Of a stretch of DNA of 64,000 nt, positions 30,184 to 41,287 are shown one piece after another. Within the stretch, counting starts at the first letter, position 1. Every line of letters starts with the position of its first letter. Below the pieces are notes generated by a model, which was given only the letters and a program-made list of their open reading frames with translations, was not told the origin of the DNA and did not search any database. A program made the translations under genes and the position numbers. This DNA comes from Diplonema papillatum (Eukaryota; Euglenozoa; Diplonemea; Diplonemida; Diplonemidae). Where the stretch lies: contig JAPJBO010000004.1 of NCBI GenBank assembly GCA_030068145.1, forward strand, positions 62,001 to 126,000. Reading direction: 5' to 3'.

Positions 30184-30793
30184 AATCCGTCACGGGGAGA
30201 AGGCCCCTACAACCGTGTCTGAGCAATCAGTTAAAAAACTCAGGGCACTCGCCCTGATTGTGACTGCAACTTGCTAGGCAGCACTGACTTGTTAAGACTT
30301 GTGAAGGGGGGGTCGAATAATAATAGTTATTTGACACACGTCTGGTTGTCTAAAGACACTATTTGATCCTGCTCGCCTACCCGGAACCCTTTTTTATTAT
30401 TACTATTCGACAAATCGAATAATAACACGGCTGTTATTATTCGACCCCCCCTTCAAGAGTTGTGGTTGTGACAAACGGGTTTCTTCGGGCGTGCCTCGGG
30501 CACACCCTTCAAACTCCAGCTTCTGAGGCTGGATTCCACGTGTAGGAAACTCTGAGTTGGAAATGGGTACTCCCCTCCTCATCATGGGATGTCCGACCAA
30601 CGAGTGACAAGTCTGGGGTGGTTGTGATCCGTACAAGGACAAACTAGCCCACACTCTGCATCCGGGGTTGGAATTCGGATTAGATCCTGCATCGGCACCA
30701 GCCGCATAACAAACACAGGAATCAGCTGCCGGGGGAAAAATAGGAACGTGTTGGGGGAGCTTTGAGGACGTACTTGGATTGACCTGTGCCAGC
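30184..30793. other. 610-bp insertion splitting the satellite
   Basis: The left array stops after gcgttacat and the right array resumes at gagcgtgac, exactly the next base of the unit, so no satellite base is lost or duplicated. The insert has no array similarity, no recognisable gene and no clear terminal repeats of its own. It contains the 152-bp MITE-like element at 30303-30454 and a short hairpin near 30487-30507. Confidence 0.85.
30303..30454. mobile_element. MITE-like element with 21-bp perfect terminal inverted repeats
   Basis: Bases 30303-30323 (GAAGGGGGGGTCGAATAATAA with its last bases) are the exact reverse complement of 30434-30454. The 152-bp unit is AT-rich inside and non-coding, with secondary short inverted repeats (TTATTACTATTCGA and TCGAATAATAA). 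Flanks AAGACTTGT (30294-30302) and AAGAGTTGT (30455-30463) match at 8 of 9 positions and could be a 9-bp target duplication as made by Mutator-like transposases. Non-autonomous if real. Confidence 0.7.
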
Positions 30794-33700
30794 GAGCGTG
30801 ACGTACCAAATATGACTGTAAATTAGCGTTACCCGAGCGTTACCTGCCCAATTCGACCGTAAAGTAGCGTGACACGAGCGTTACATGTCGAATTCGACTC
30901 CAAAGTAGCGTGACACGAGCGTGACATGTCAAATTTGACTGTAACGTAGCGTTACATGAGCGTGACATACCAAATATGACTGTAAATTAGCGTTACCCGA
31001 GCGTTACCTGCCCAATTCGACCGTAAAGTAGCGTGACACGAGCGTTACATGTCGAATTCGACTCCAAAGTAGCGTGACACGAGCGTGACATGTCAAATTT
31101 GACTGTAACGTAGCGTTACATGAGCGTGACATACCAAATATGACTGTAAATTAGCGTTACCCGAGCGTTACCTGCCCAATTCGACCGTAAAGTAGCGTGA
31201 CACGAGCGTTACATGTCGAATTCGACTCCAAAGTAGCGTGACACGAGCGTGACATGTCAAATTTGACTGTAACGTAGCGTTACATGAGCGTGACATACCA
31301 AATATGACTGTAAATTAGCGTTACCCGAGCGTTACCTGCCCAATTCGACCGTAAAGTAGCGTGACACGAGCGTTACATGTCGAATTCGACTCCAAAGTAG
31401 CGTGACACGAGCGTGACATGTCAAATTTGACTGTAACGTAGCGTTACATGAGCGTGACATACCAAATATGACTGTAAATTAGCGTTACCCGAGCGTTACC
31501 TGCCCAATTCGACCGTAAAGTAGCGTGACACGAGCGTTACATGTCGAATTCGACTCCAAAGTAGCGTGACACGAGCGTGACATGTCAAATTTGACTGTAA
31601 CGTAGCGTTACATGAGCGTGACATACCAAATATGACTGTAAATTAGCGTTACCCGAGCGTTACCTGCCCAATTCGACCGTAAAGTAGCGTGACACGAGCG
31701 TTACATGTCGAATTCGACTCCAAAGTAGCGTGACACGAGCGTGACATGTCAAATTCGACTGTAACGTAGCGTTACATGAGCGTGACATACCAAATATGAC
31801 TGTAAATTAGCGTTACCCGAGCGTTACCTGCCCAATTCGACCGTAAAGTAGCGTGACACGAGCGTTACATGTCGAATTCGACTCCAAAGTAGCGTGACAC
31901 GAGCGTGACATGTCAAATTTGACTGTAACGTAGCGTTACATGAGCGTGACATACCAAATATGACTGTAAATTAGCGTTACCCGAGCGTTACCTGCCCAAT
32001 TCGACCGTAAAGTAGCGTGACACGAGCGTTACATGTCGAATTCGACTCCAAAGTAGCGTGACACGAGCGTGACATGTCAAATTTGACTGTAACGTAGCGT
32101 TACATGAGCGTGACATACCAAATATGACTGTAAATTAGCGTTACCCGAGCGTTACCTGCCCAATTCGACCGTAAAGTAGCGTGACACGAGCGTTACATGT
32201 CGAATTCGACTCCAAAGTAGCGTGACACGAGCGTGACATGTCAAATTTGACTGTAACGTAGCGTTACATGAGCGTGACATACCAAATATGACTGTAAATT
32301 AGCGTTACCCGAGCGTTACCTGCCCAATTCGACCGTAAAGTAGCGTGACACGAGCGTTACATGTCGAATTCGACTCCAAAGTAGCGTGACACGAGCGTGA
32401 CATGTCAAATTCGACTGTAACCTAGCGTTACATGAGCGTGACATACCAAATATGACTGTAAATTAGCGTTACCCGAGCGTTACCTGCCCAATTCGACCGT
32501 AAAGTAGCGTGACACGAGCGTTACATGTCGAATTCGACTCCAAAGTAGCGTGACACGAGCGTGACATGTCAAATTCGACTGTAACCTAGCGTTACACGAG
32601 CGTGACATACCAAATATGACTGTAAATTAGCGTTACCCGAGCGTTACCTGCCCAATTCGACCGTAAAGTAGCGTGACACGAGCGTTACATGTCGAATTCG
32701 ACTCCAAAGTAGCGTGACACGAGCGTGACATGTCAAATTTGACTGTAACGTAGCGTTACATGAGCGTGACATACCAAATATGACTGTAAATTAGCGTTAC
32801 CCGAGCGTTACCTGCCCAATTCGACCGTAAAGTAGCGTGACACGAGCGTTACATGTCGAATTCGACTCCAAAGTAGCGTGACACGAGCGTGACATGTCAA
32901 ATTCGACTGTAACCTAGCGTTACATGAGCGTGACATACCAAATATGACTGTAAATTAGCGTTACCCGAGCGTTACCTGCCCAATTCGACCGTAAAGTAGC
33001 GTGACACGAGCGTTACATGTCGAATTCGACTCCAAAGTAGCGTGACACGAGCGTGACATGTCAAATTCGACTGTAACCTAGCGTTACATGAGCGTGACAT
33101 ACCAAATATGACTGTAAATTAGCGTTACCCGAGCGTTACCTGCCCAATTCGACCGTAAAGTAGCGTGACACGAGCGTTACATGTCGAATTCGACTCCAAA
33201 GTAGCGTGACACGAGCGTGACATGTCAAATTCGACTGTAACGTAGCGTTACATGAGCGTGACATACCAAATATGACTGTAAATTAGCGTTACCCGAGCGT
33301 TACCTGCCCAATTCGACCGTAAAGTAGCGTGACACGAGCGTTACATGTCGAATTCGACTCCAAAGTAGCGTGACACGAGCGTGACATGTCAAATTTGACT
33401 GTAACGTAGCGTTACATGAGCGTGACATACCAAATATGACTGTAAATTAGCGTTACCCGAGCGTTACCTGCCCAATTCGACCGTAAAGTAGCGTGACACG
33501 AGCGTTACATGTCGAATTCGACTCCAAAGTAGCGTGACACGAGCGTGACATGTCAAATTCGACTGTAACCTAGCGTTACATGAGCGTGACATACCAAATA
33601 TGACTGTAAATTAGCGTTACCCGAGCGTTACCTGCCCAATTCGACCGTAAAGTAGCGTGACACGAGCGTTACATGTCGAATTCGACTCCAAAGTAGCGTG

Positions 33701-34146
33701 ACACGAGCGTGACATGTCAAATTCGACTGTAACGTAGCGTTACATGAGCGTGACATACCAAATATGACTGTAAATTAGCGTTACCCGAGCGTTACCTGCC
33801 CAATTCGACCGTAAAGTAGCGTGACACGAGCGTTACATGTCGAATTCGACTCCAAAGTAGCGTGACACGAGCGTGACATGTCAAATTTGACTGTAACGTA
33901 GCGTTACATGAGCGTGACATACCAAATATGACTGTAAATTAGCGTTACCCGAGCGTTACCTGCCCAATTCGACCGTAAAGTAGCGTGACACGAGCGTTAC
34001 ATGTCGAATTCGACTCCGAAGTAGCGTGACACGAGCGTGGCATGTCAAATTTGACTGTAACGTAGCGTTACATGAGCGTGACATACCAAGTATGGCTGTA
34101 AACTAGCGTTACACGAGCGTTACCTGCCCAATTCGACCGTAAAGTA
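30794..34146. repeat. Satellite array, right block
   Basis: Twenty full 164-bp units (starts at 30825, 30989 and every 164 bases to 33941) plus partial units at each end, in the same orientation and phase as the left block. All belong to the second variant class. A minority of units carry GTCAAATTCGAC and TGTAACCT in monomer three, interspersed with the main form. The last unit (33941-34146) has extra substitutions, as expected at an array edge. Confidence 0.97.
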
Positions 34147-34608
34147 CCTGCTGGAACGGGTCGCCGAGTGGTGTGGCCCCCGGACCGCTCATTTCGAGCA
34201 AACTCATGTACCGTACCGTTCGCCGGGGGGCGAAGCCCCCCGGACCCCCCCATTGTCGTGAGGCTGGTAAGGCCACCAAAAAAAACCCCCAAAAAGGACC
34301 TCACCGTAGGCGGGGGTCAAGGGCCAAGCAAAGTTCCAGGCTGCTGCCCACCCACCGGCACCCACTTTTTCCCACAGAAATCGGGCTGAGTATCGGGGAG
34401 TTTCGGGGAGTTGCGGGGAGTTTCGGGGAGTCTCGGGGAAGTGTCGGGGAGTTTCGGGGAACTTACCAGGAGCCCGGACCAGGTAGTATGTGGTATGTGC
34501 TCAAAACCATCCTGCAGTGGAGGCTGGTCGTAGCTGGCAACCAAGACTGCGGGACTGTTTGCCTCCTTCTCCGACGTACAGGAGGGATAGGCACAAAAAT
34601 GCGCATAC
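34147..34608. other. Spacer with GC hairpin and GGGGAGTTTC repeats
   Basis: A GTACCGTACCGTT word (34208-34220) leads into the stem CCGGGGGGC/GCCCCCCGG with loop GAA (34223-34243). From about 34391 to 34465 the word CGGGGAGTTTCGGGGAGT recurs as a short degenerate tandem array; the same word appears near 36420-36465 and 53085-53105 next to R1 copies. The 3' part of the secreted-protein frame may run into this region. Confidence 0.6.
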
Positions 34609-35035
34609 CTTCGCAGTCGTGGCGACCAGCGGCAAGGGCCACTGAAGCTTCAGACATTTCAACAGCGACTGAGCCGAGCGCGCCCAAGCAGGTCTTCTTG
34701 TTCAGTCTGCAAACTGGAGGGGCGCTGATGCTGGCCAAGTAGCCCTTTGCCAAAGCTCCCTGCATTTTGGTGACATCTTCGGTGCAACCAGAGGACACAT
34801 TGTGGCACGCCGATCCTACTGCTCCGGCCGTCATGTTCGCGGTCGCGAGATGAGTCTTAAGGCTTTCAGCATCGGGAACACATTCCTTGGAGTCTGCGCT
34901 GCAGCTCGCTAAAGCCTGCGCCAAAGACGCAGACGCTGCCGCGAGTTCGCTCGTTTCCTTAACCAGCGAGAGCTGGCACGGAGTTACCGCCATCGCGACG
35001 ACAGCGAACGCAACAAGCAGCACTGAAGTATACAT
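34609..35035 (-). CDS. Small secreted Cys-containing protein, first exon
   Basis: The ATG at 35033-35035 opens a frame with a typical signal peptide (MYTSVLLVAFAVVAMAV, residues 1-17) followed by an Ala/Ser-rich helical region with Cys at about 20, 44, 52, 79, 86, 108, 116 and 141, compatible with disulfides in an extracellular or lumenal protein. A GTATGC donor-like site follows CGAAG at 34608, so I end the exon there; beyond it the frame becomes Arg-rich and less plausible. AT-rich sequence (TTATTTAAATCA) about 50 bases upstream of the ATG could hold a promoter. I do not recognise the family, and the downstream exon is not identified. Confidence 0.55.
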
Positions 35036-35040
35036 CTTCT

Positions 35041-36419
35041 TAATTTTCTTGTTCTATGTCCTTTTCTGAAAGTTCAAGAAACTTATTTAAATCATACATG
35101 CTACATGCTACGCACAGGCCCGCATTTTCTGAAACCTGAACGACAACAGGGGAACTCCTGCAGTCTTGGTACAGCCTGTACTCATGTCCGCATGTGGTCT
35201 GGGCTCGTGTGAAGACCTGGACGTACGGCTTCTTCGTGTCCAAGCTGGACTGACGCAGTAAGGAGACAAAGAGCAAGTGTGAAAAGTAGAAAGGCGGGCT
35301 GCTTCACTGCGACGTGCCGAATCTTCAGTTAAGCTAGTGATGCGAGTAGCCGTGAAAGACTCCCGTTCCTGTTGCAGCACCTACGGCAGGCTAGAGAAGA
35401 GCTGCGTTGTGTGACCCGTTCACAACTTTCACCTCGGAGCTACGTGTCCAGAATCGCTCGCGCGCCTCGCCGTGTCGCCTGAGCAATAACGTGTGGCAAA
35501 ATCCACATACCCAGGACTCCGGCACAAGCTGGTTTTTAAACAGTCCGGCCAGAAGCCCGGAGCTGGGACCCGAGCCTGATCCTGGCAGAGGGCTAAGGTT
35601 AACCTGAGCCAAGCCACCTGAGCTACAACACACCCGGGCAGATTTTTCAACGTCGGGGCGCTCCTGCAAAGAGCCCATCGAAAAAGAAGTTGGAGATCTC
35701 TCCCGGTTGGCGCGCACCGCCCCACCTTCCTGTCCCCGAGTCCGAGGCTGTCTTGTAATCTGCCGTGCTGGGAGTTGTGAGGACAACTATTTGACCAACT
35801 GGTAAGCCCTGGTTCGGGGTGGAACAGGAAGCCTCTTTTCGGGCCTACATTTGGCGGCAGCGCAATATAGTTGCGAGTAAGTGCAACAGCTCTAAGCTGG
35901 CCCCCTGTGCAAATACGATGCGGAAGGCAAACGCGTTACCGAGAAATCGACCCATGGGTAAATGCCAAAACCCCCTCCCCCCTTTGCAACTAATCAGCCA
36001 AAACAAATTCTTGGTCAAAACCCCCCAATGCGTCCCAAACCCCCTTATTAGCACACCGGACAGACAGTGGCTGGTGTGGTGAACAGGCAGGAGTCTTGGG
36101 AGCTGGCAATGAGGAATCTGCGCGTAAAAACAGGAGTCTCCAAGGCTGATTTGGTGTGCCCGTGGTCACCCGGAGCAGAATCACCACGTTTTTCTCCAGG
36201 TGCTGACCCTTGCCGCCCATTCCCACACCACAGTGAAAAATCAGAAAAAATGCCTGTTTGTGACCCTATTTTGGATCACACCACGAGGGGTAGGGGTACC
36301 ATACGCCGGGTTTGTGAGCTGATGTGCATGGCACAGGGCCCATCTAGTGAAAAATATCACTCAGAAGTTGTTTTGGGGGTGATCCTGGGCCAGAAATACC
36401 TGGTCCAGACGGAAATATC
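35041..36419. other. Spacer, no gene recognised
   Basis: Several frames of 60-130 codons exist on both strands but none shows a domain or consistent composition. A minus-strand frame at 35391-35786 has a CGFC pair near its end, which is not enough to call a gene. Confidence 0.45.
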
Positions 36420-38400
36420 GGGGAGTATCGGGGAGTTCCGGGGTTTCCGGGAGTTTCGGGGTATTTCCTTTGTGGCGACCACTTTCCCTGCAGCCGGCCT
36501 TGGCGAAGGCGGGGAGGGGCTACGCTATTATGGCCCTACCTTGCGCAGAGCGGTCCCGTGTTTGGCTATGCCCCGAAGACGAAGATAGAGGCTGAGAAGG
36601 AAGGACAGAGTGGGAGGTACAGGTTGGCACGGTTTGACACACGTAGCGACAGGATCCGCTGCGGCAAGGAGAGCAGGAACCGTTCCACCAGAGGTCGTGC
36701 GGGTACAGAGACGATGCTCGTGCTCGAGTCGCAGCTGGGGACGAACAGGCACGCCTTCAATGATGAGGTCTGGGGGATGGACGTATTTTCCACGTATGGG
36801 CGGACGTGCTGGTGGGACGCCTTCGAAGACGGCACCTCCGGCAAGAAGGGGCAGAAGAGGGTAAATTTAGTGGGCGGCGGAGACCCAGTGCATGGAGGTA
36901 GGCGTGCCCAGGCCACCACCAAGGACGAGAGAGTGTGCACGAGACATCACAAAGCGAAATGCGAAGAGTGCAAGCATCGGCAAGCGTCGGTAGCGCGCTG
37001 CTGCCGAGGCACACCACGCGACAGGGGACGGCCTCGCCGTGAAGTATTGCGAGAAGCACAGGATGACGCAGTGCGGGACGTGCAAGACGATCGCGGAATG
37101 CTGCAGGAACTCACACCGCGGATGCCTGCCTGCAGCACGATATGCCGATGTGCGGAGTCGGCGGCGAAGAGACAGAAGCGCGGGCCTTCGCCCCTGGGGA
37201 CGCCCGAAGCGACACCGAAGTCGAGACGCAGGCTGCGACCATCGGCCCAAAGCGCCACAAGGGAAGCGGATGCCGGCGCCAACACCGCCATCGAGAACGC
37301 CGCAGAAGGCGACGACACTAGGACGGCCGCTGCAACGAAGCGGCGGCGTAAGGACTCGCCATCATCGAAGACAGAGACGCGGCGGGCAGAGGTCAAGATA
37401 AGGTACCAGTGACGAAGAGGTAGCACGAAGAGGTAGTCACGAAAGAGAGATGCAGATTATCGCCACAGGCTCTTTGCATGCTACCAGGACCAGGGGCAGC
37501 TACGGTCGAAGGCGGCAATTCGAGTGAGGAGTAAGGTTGATAACCAAAATGAGAGGCACGATGGCCATCCTGAAAGCAGGGTTGCAGGATGATGCTTGGC
37601 CAAGGATAAGGTTGCTATGGCGACTGGCAGAGAGATAACGCAAGATAGAGAGTCCTCCTTATGGGGTGGTCACACCTTCGCAGTCCCAGGGCCTCCACCC
37701 ACCTGCATACGGTCGTCGACTGACCTTTACCGAGGCGAGTTGGAATGCGGGTATCATCTTTCCGGAGGTTTCCGGTTCCTCCCGTACTCTACAACTCCCC
37801 ACATAAGTGAACGTGGACTCCGAAGTGGACACTCCTTTCAACCGGGTGCACGAATTCAGAATTCCGGGATGGGTTGACCCACTGTTTCGATGCGGCTTCC
37901 AATCATTGAAGGCTAAACTCGGGTGCAGGAGACGAGTGGATCAGAGAGAGAAAACCGGGTCTGCCCGGTTTACATGTGACTACTGCAGCGTGGTCAGAAG
38001 TGGGAAGGTCATCGGGCGCGAATACTTCTTGCCCAAACCAAAACCCAAGAGGGAATTGGAGAGTTTGACATAAGAATGGTAAACTCGTGGTACCGAAGGT
38101 TGCAACCGCAAACAGAAGAGTCAGATGATGGTTGAACCTGCGCACATGCACACGACGCGTCCTGTTCAGACTCCTCACTGTGTCCAAGGACTCAAAGGCA
38201 GGTCCTGCAGGTTTTCCAGCAACTGCTGGTTCGCCTTGAGGCCCTCCGAATCCGCAGGCTGAAGGGTGTGCCTCAACAACTGCCCAGGAGTCCAAGCTAC
38301 AGTTGGTAGATGCATCCGATTAGTAGAGGAAGAGGATCGGAGGAGGAGGAACACGGACGGCTCAAGAGAGCCGCGTCCGAAGCACACTAGCACACCTACC
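36420..38400 (+). repeat. Dispersed repeat R1, copy 2
   Basis: The most complete R1 copy. It has the left block (TTTGTGGCGAC, TTGCGCAGAGCGG, GAAGGAAGGACAGAG), then a GC-rich block with Cys/His codons, then GTATCATCTTTCCGG and CCTCAACAACTGCCCAGGAG blocks shared with copy 1. The 364-bp duplication of copy 1 is absent. Short indels between copies break all frames, so the repeat as it stands is non-coding. Confidence 0.75.
36927..37112 (+). pseudogene. Two decayed CxxHxxxxCxxCK modules inside R1
   Basis: One frame reads CTRHHKAKCEECK and, after about 8 residues, RCC; a second frame about 100 bases on reads CEKHRMTQCGTCKTIAECC. The shared pattern is CxxH, four residues, CxxCK, then a CC pair. This points to tandem zinc-binding units that once lay in one frame and are now split by a frameshift. 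Downstream codons are basic (AAKRQKRG, TKRRRKDS). The family is not identified; it recalls short Cys/His repeats common in algal genomes. Confidence 0.45.
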
Positions 38401-38525
38401 TGCAGGGTAATATATGAGTCGATGCCAAAAGGGGGGGGGGGTTTGGGCGGAAAAATCCCCGCATAGTTCACCAGGGTCTGACGGGTACTGAGGCCCCATA
38501 CCCTTCCTAAAACATCATTCTGCGT

Positions 38526-38818
38526 GGTTACAGCGGTTACATCCCGGTTACAGACTGGTTACACCCGGTTACAGTGGTTACATGCTGGTTACAAGTGGCT
38601 ACAGCGGTTACATCCCGGCTACAGACTGGTTACACTCGGCTACAGTGGTTACATGCTGGTTACAAGTGGTTACAGCGGTTACACCCCGGTTACAGTGGTT
38701 ACATGCTGGTTACAAGTGGTTACAGCGGTTACATCCCGGTTACAGACTGGATACACCCGGTTACAGACTGGATACAGTGGTTACAGACTGGTTACGCACT
38801 AGTTAAACTCGGTTACAG
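38526..38818. repeat. GGTTACA minisatellite with 71-bp higher-order unit
   Basis: GGTTACA (sometimes GGCTACA) recurs every 9-11 bases. Seven such words form a 71-bp unit starting at 38526, 38597 and 38668; the next start at 38718 follows a 21-base deletion. Frames through it look like Tyr/Thr/Leu repeats, but all are by-products of the DNA repeat. Confidence 0.9.
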
Positions 38819-39882
38819 GTCTCGTTGGTGGGGGACTCGAAACTAAGAAATACGAGTGTGAGAAGGTTCGTAAAGCTTCACAGATTCCCTTGGAAATCCG
38901 TGAAGCTTGAGGTTTTTCACCGCACGATCTGTGTCGCTGTACCGTACCGTTCGGCCGGGGGGCGGTGCCCCCCGGATCCCCCCCTCTTTTTTGGAAGGAT
39001 TGGTGCAAAGAAAAGCCGGGCTTCGCCCGTTTAGATTCGGAGGTGTGTATATTCGATCGGGAAAAAGGACCAGCCGCCCACCAAATACTAGGTGTCTGGT
39101 GGCCTTGGGTTTTGGGTTTTATGTTTCCATCTATGGTAGGGGGGGTCAAACTAAAGGCAAAAAAGTGTCCCATTGGGGTATTTTTCTCTTGGTCACTGCT
39201 GTGGAAACCACCTTAGAGCGGTCACCACCCAGGGTTAGCAACTTCGTTTTGGGTCTCAGGATTAGTATCAGCACTGCCAATGGTCTAGCTTGAAGGGAAG
39301 GTGGGGTTTCGGCATTTACCCATATGGGTTGGCCGTGTACATAATTGGCCGGCCTGATGAGTTGGTCGCACCTTCGAGTGAAAGTGGGCTTGGACATCAA
39401 GGACCGTTTGTTGCCGATGCCTTTGCAGGAAGTCTTTTTGCGACAACGCTCAACTTCATGCTCTCGAAGCTGCTTTGTGACCTTTTCACCGGGACTGTCT
39501 CGCTGTCCCCCTTCAGTCTGGTTGCACCGTCGGGCAGAGAGTAAGAACAAGGCCTCGGCCCGTTATGGAAACCTTCTTTCTGTCCTGCTTTTCAATGACT
39601 GTTGACAGACTTAGCGAAGCCCTTCGCAGTTCGCTCTCGAGTCAGGGTGGAAACCCAGGCTCTCGCGGCCAGTACCCCGCGGGTCTCGAGATGGGAGGAG
39701 CCTTCCTCTACGATTACCACAACTTCGTTTGAGAGCCCGAACAATCGGAGCTACCTCTACAACAAGTGCCCGAACACTGGGACTGCATCTTTCCCGTAGC
39801 TACGAACTCAATTCGACCACCTGTCGCAACAACGACGCAGAGAGGGTGTGGGCTATGTGAAAATACGACTACGGTTCGGATG
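38819..39882. other. Spacer with GC hairpin
   Basis: A GTACCGTACCGTT word (38939-38951) leads into CCGGGGGGC/GCCCCCCGG with loop GGT (38955-38975), then CGGGC TTC GCCCG at about 39017-39031. No gene is recognised in the rest. Confidence 0.5.
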
Positions 39883-40473
39883 TCATGCTGATAGCTTTTC
39901 TACCGCAGGCAGACACGCGACGTCGAAGTCTGCCTTGACAACATCGGACATTCGAATGAGAACCTCTGGGACACGACCGCCGCGCGTGTCCAGATTGCGA
40001 ACGAGCATATGACGAAGGTCGCTTTCAACGGCTTCGAACTTGCCACTACCTGAGTACTGCTCGTACATTGCCACCGTCGTATCCACGTTTCCAGACTGAT
40101 CAGCGGCTTCGCAAACGAGCCAGTTCCAGAACTTCAGATGCTGCAGCCGCAACGTCGCGAGCTCTGCGGGCTGGCCGACAGTCTCTGTCATTGCAGAGAA
40201 CAAGCGGCTGCGATCAACCAAAATATGCCCCGGTTTGCTTTTCTTCCTCAATGGAATGAAAGCACCTGCTTGGTTTCTATGGAACATGCGGAGTAGCCTC
40301 CGTGCAAAGTACCAACGTCGATACGTGCGGGAAGCACAGAAGCTTTGTGCGGTGTAAGGGTTCAACCAAACAGACTCGTTTGGGTCTTCTTTTTTAAGGT
40401 GCACGTGGCTTGTTGGTATTCTTCGTATCTCCCTTGCATTACGCCCACACCTGTCGCCTTGTGGAAGCTTCAT
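39883..40473 (-). CDS. Hypothetical protein, 196 aa
   Basis: From the ATG at 40471-40473 the frame runs 196 codons. The upstream extension starts with a non-ATG codon and I do not use it. The protein is basic in its first half (RRIPTS, YRRWYFARRLLRMFHR) and has a Trp/His-containing helix (LQHLKFWNWLVCEAAD) and a C-terminal stretch resembling a regulatory helix bundle. There is no signal peptide or membrane segment and I recognise no family. It lies upstream of nothing on its strand and is separated from the TPR gene by about 0.8 kb. It could be one exon of a larger gene. Confidence 0.5.
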   Translation of the reverse strand: MKLPQGDRCGRNAREIRRIPTSHVHLKKEDPNESVWLNPYTAQSFCASRTYRRWYFARRLLRMFHRNQAGAFIPLRKKSKPGHILVDRSRLFSAMTETVGQPAELATLRLQHLKFWNWLVCEAADQSGNVDTTVAMYEQYSGSGKFEAVESDLRHMLVRNLDTRGGRVPEVLIRMSDVVKADFDVACLPAVEKLSA

Positions 40474-40533
40474 CACGACGACAAAAAAGAGAACGATTCG
40501 GGCAACTAACAGGCGCCACCGTGAGGAGGTCAA

Positions 40534-41287
40534 ATTTCACAGCAAAGAGAGAGCGTTTGAACAATACATGATGCGACACGACCATCTTTCAAGGATGGAA
40601 AAGGGGCTGGATAGAAAAACGCTTTGTGATCACTGCGGATGTAAAGCTTCGTCAGCAATAACAAAGGATCTGACTCCGAGTCAACCGAGGTGATGGAAGG
40701 AAAACGATGACTAGGTTTTGGTAGTGCGTGGGCTTGAGCGTAGAGATCTTACACACATGACCACAAATAATCTTGCGTATGGGTTCCGCCCAGCCCAAGC
40801 CGAGCACTTTCAAGATTCCAGCATTTCTCGAATTTCATCTTCGGAAACACGGTTGGCTGAAATATTCCAACCCGCATTCGGATTCCAAATGGTGCAGTGA
40901 GGTCTTGGAGAATCTCAGATCAAATCTACTTTTTAACCTTTCTGGGATCTCTCCTTTTTCAAAGCACCCTGATGGGGTTTGTTGAAGCCATCCTGGTCTA
41001 TTCCGCGAAATCTTCAGAAGCCATTGAAGTAAGTTTTCGTGGAGCTCTGCCAACCTACCCAAGGAGGATCGAAGCTGCTGTTCCTTGGCTGGCGCTGGCT
41101 GCCAGGCTAACATTGACTTCGCTAGCCGGATTGGAAGACCTCAATACGCCATCAGAACGAGGAGACGGCGTGATTTGCAATCGGAGGAGATACGTTAGGT
41201 GTGGTGCGCACCACGAACGGAACTAAAACCTCTGCTTCGCATGCACACACCCCTGCTGTTTTGTCCGTACCGCATGTCCAAAACTCT
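40534..41287. other. Spacer, nothing recognised
   Basis: No domain-bearing frame, repeat or RNA gene is visible between the 196-aa ORF and the 3' end of the TPR gene. Confidence 0.5.

Noticed and set aside
26577-34146. CRISPR-like array
   Set aside because: Units are contiguous 41-bp monomers with no unique spacers, and the genome is eukaryotic; it is satellite DNA.
38524-38846. Overlapping open frames rich in Tyr, Thr and Leu
   Set aside because: They exist in all three plus-strand frames because the 71-bp GGTTACA repeat lacks stops; not a protein gene.
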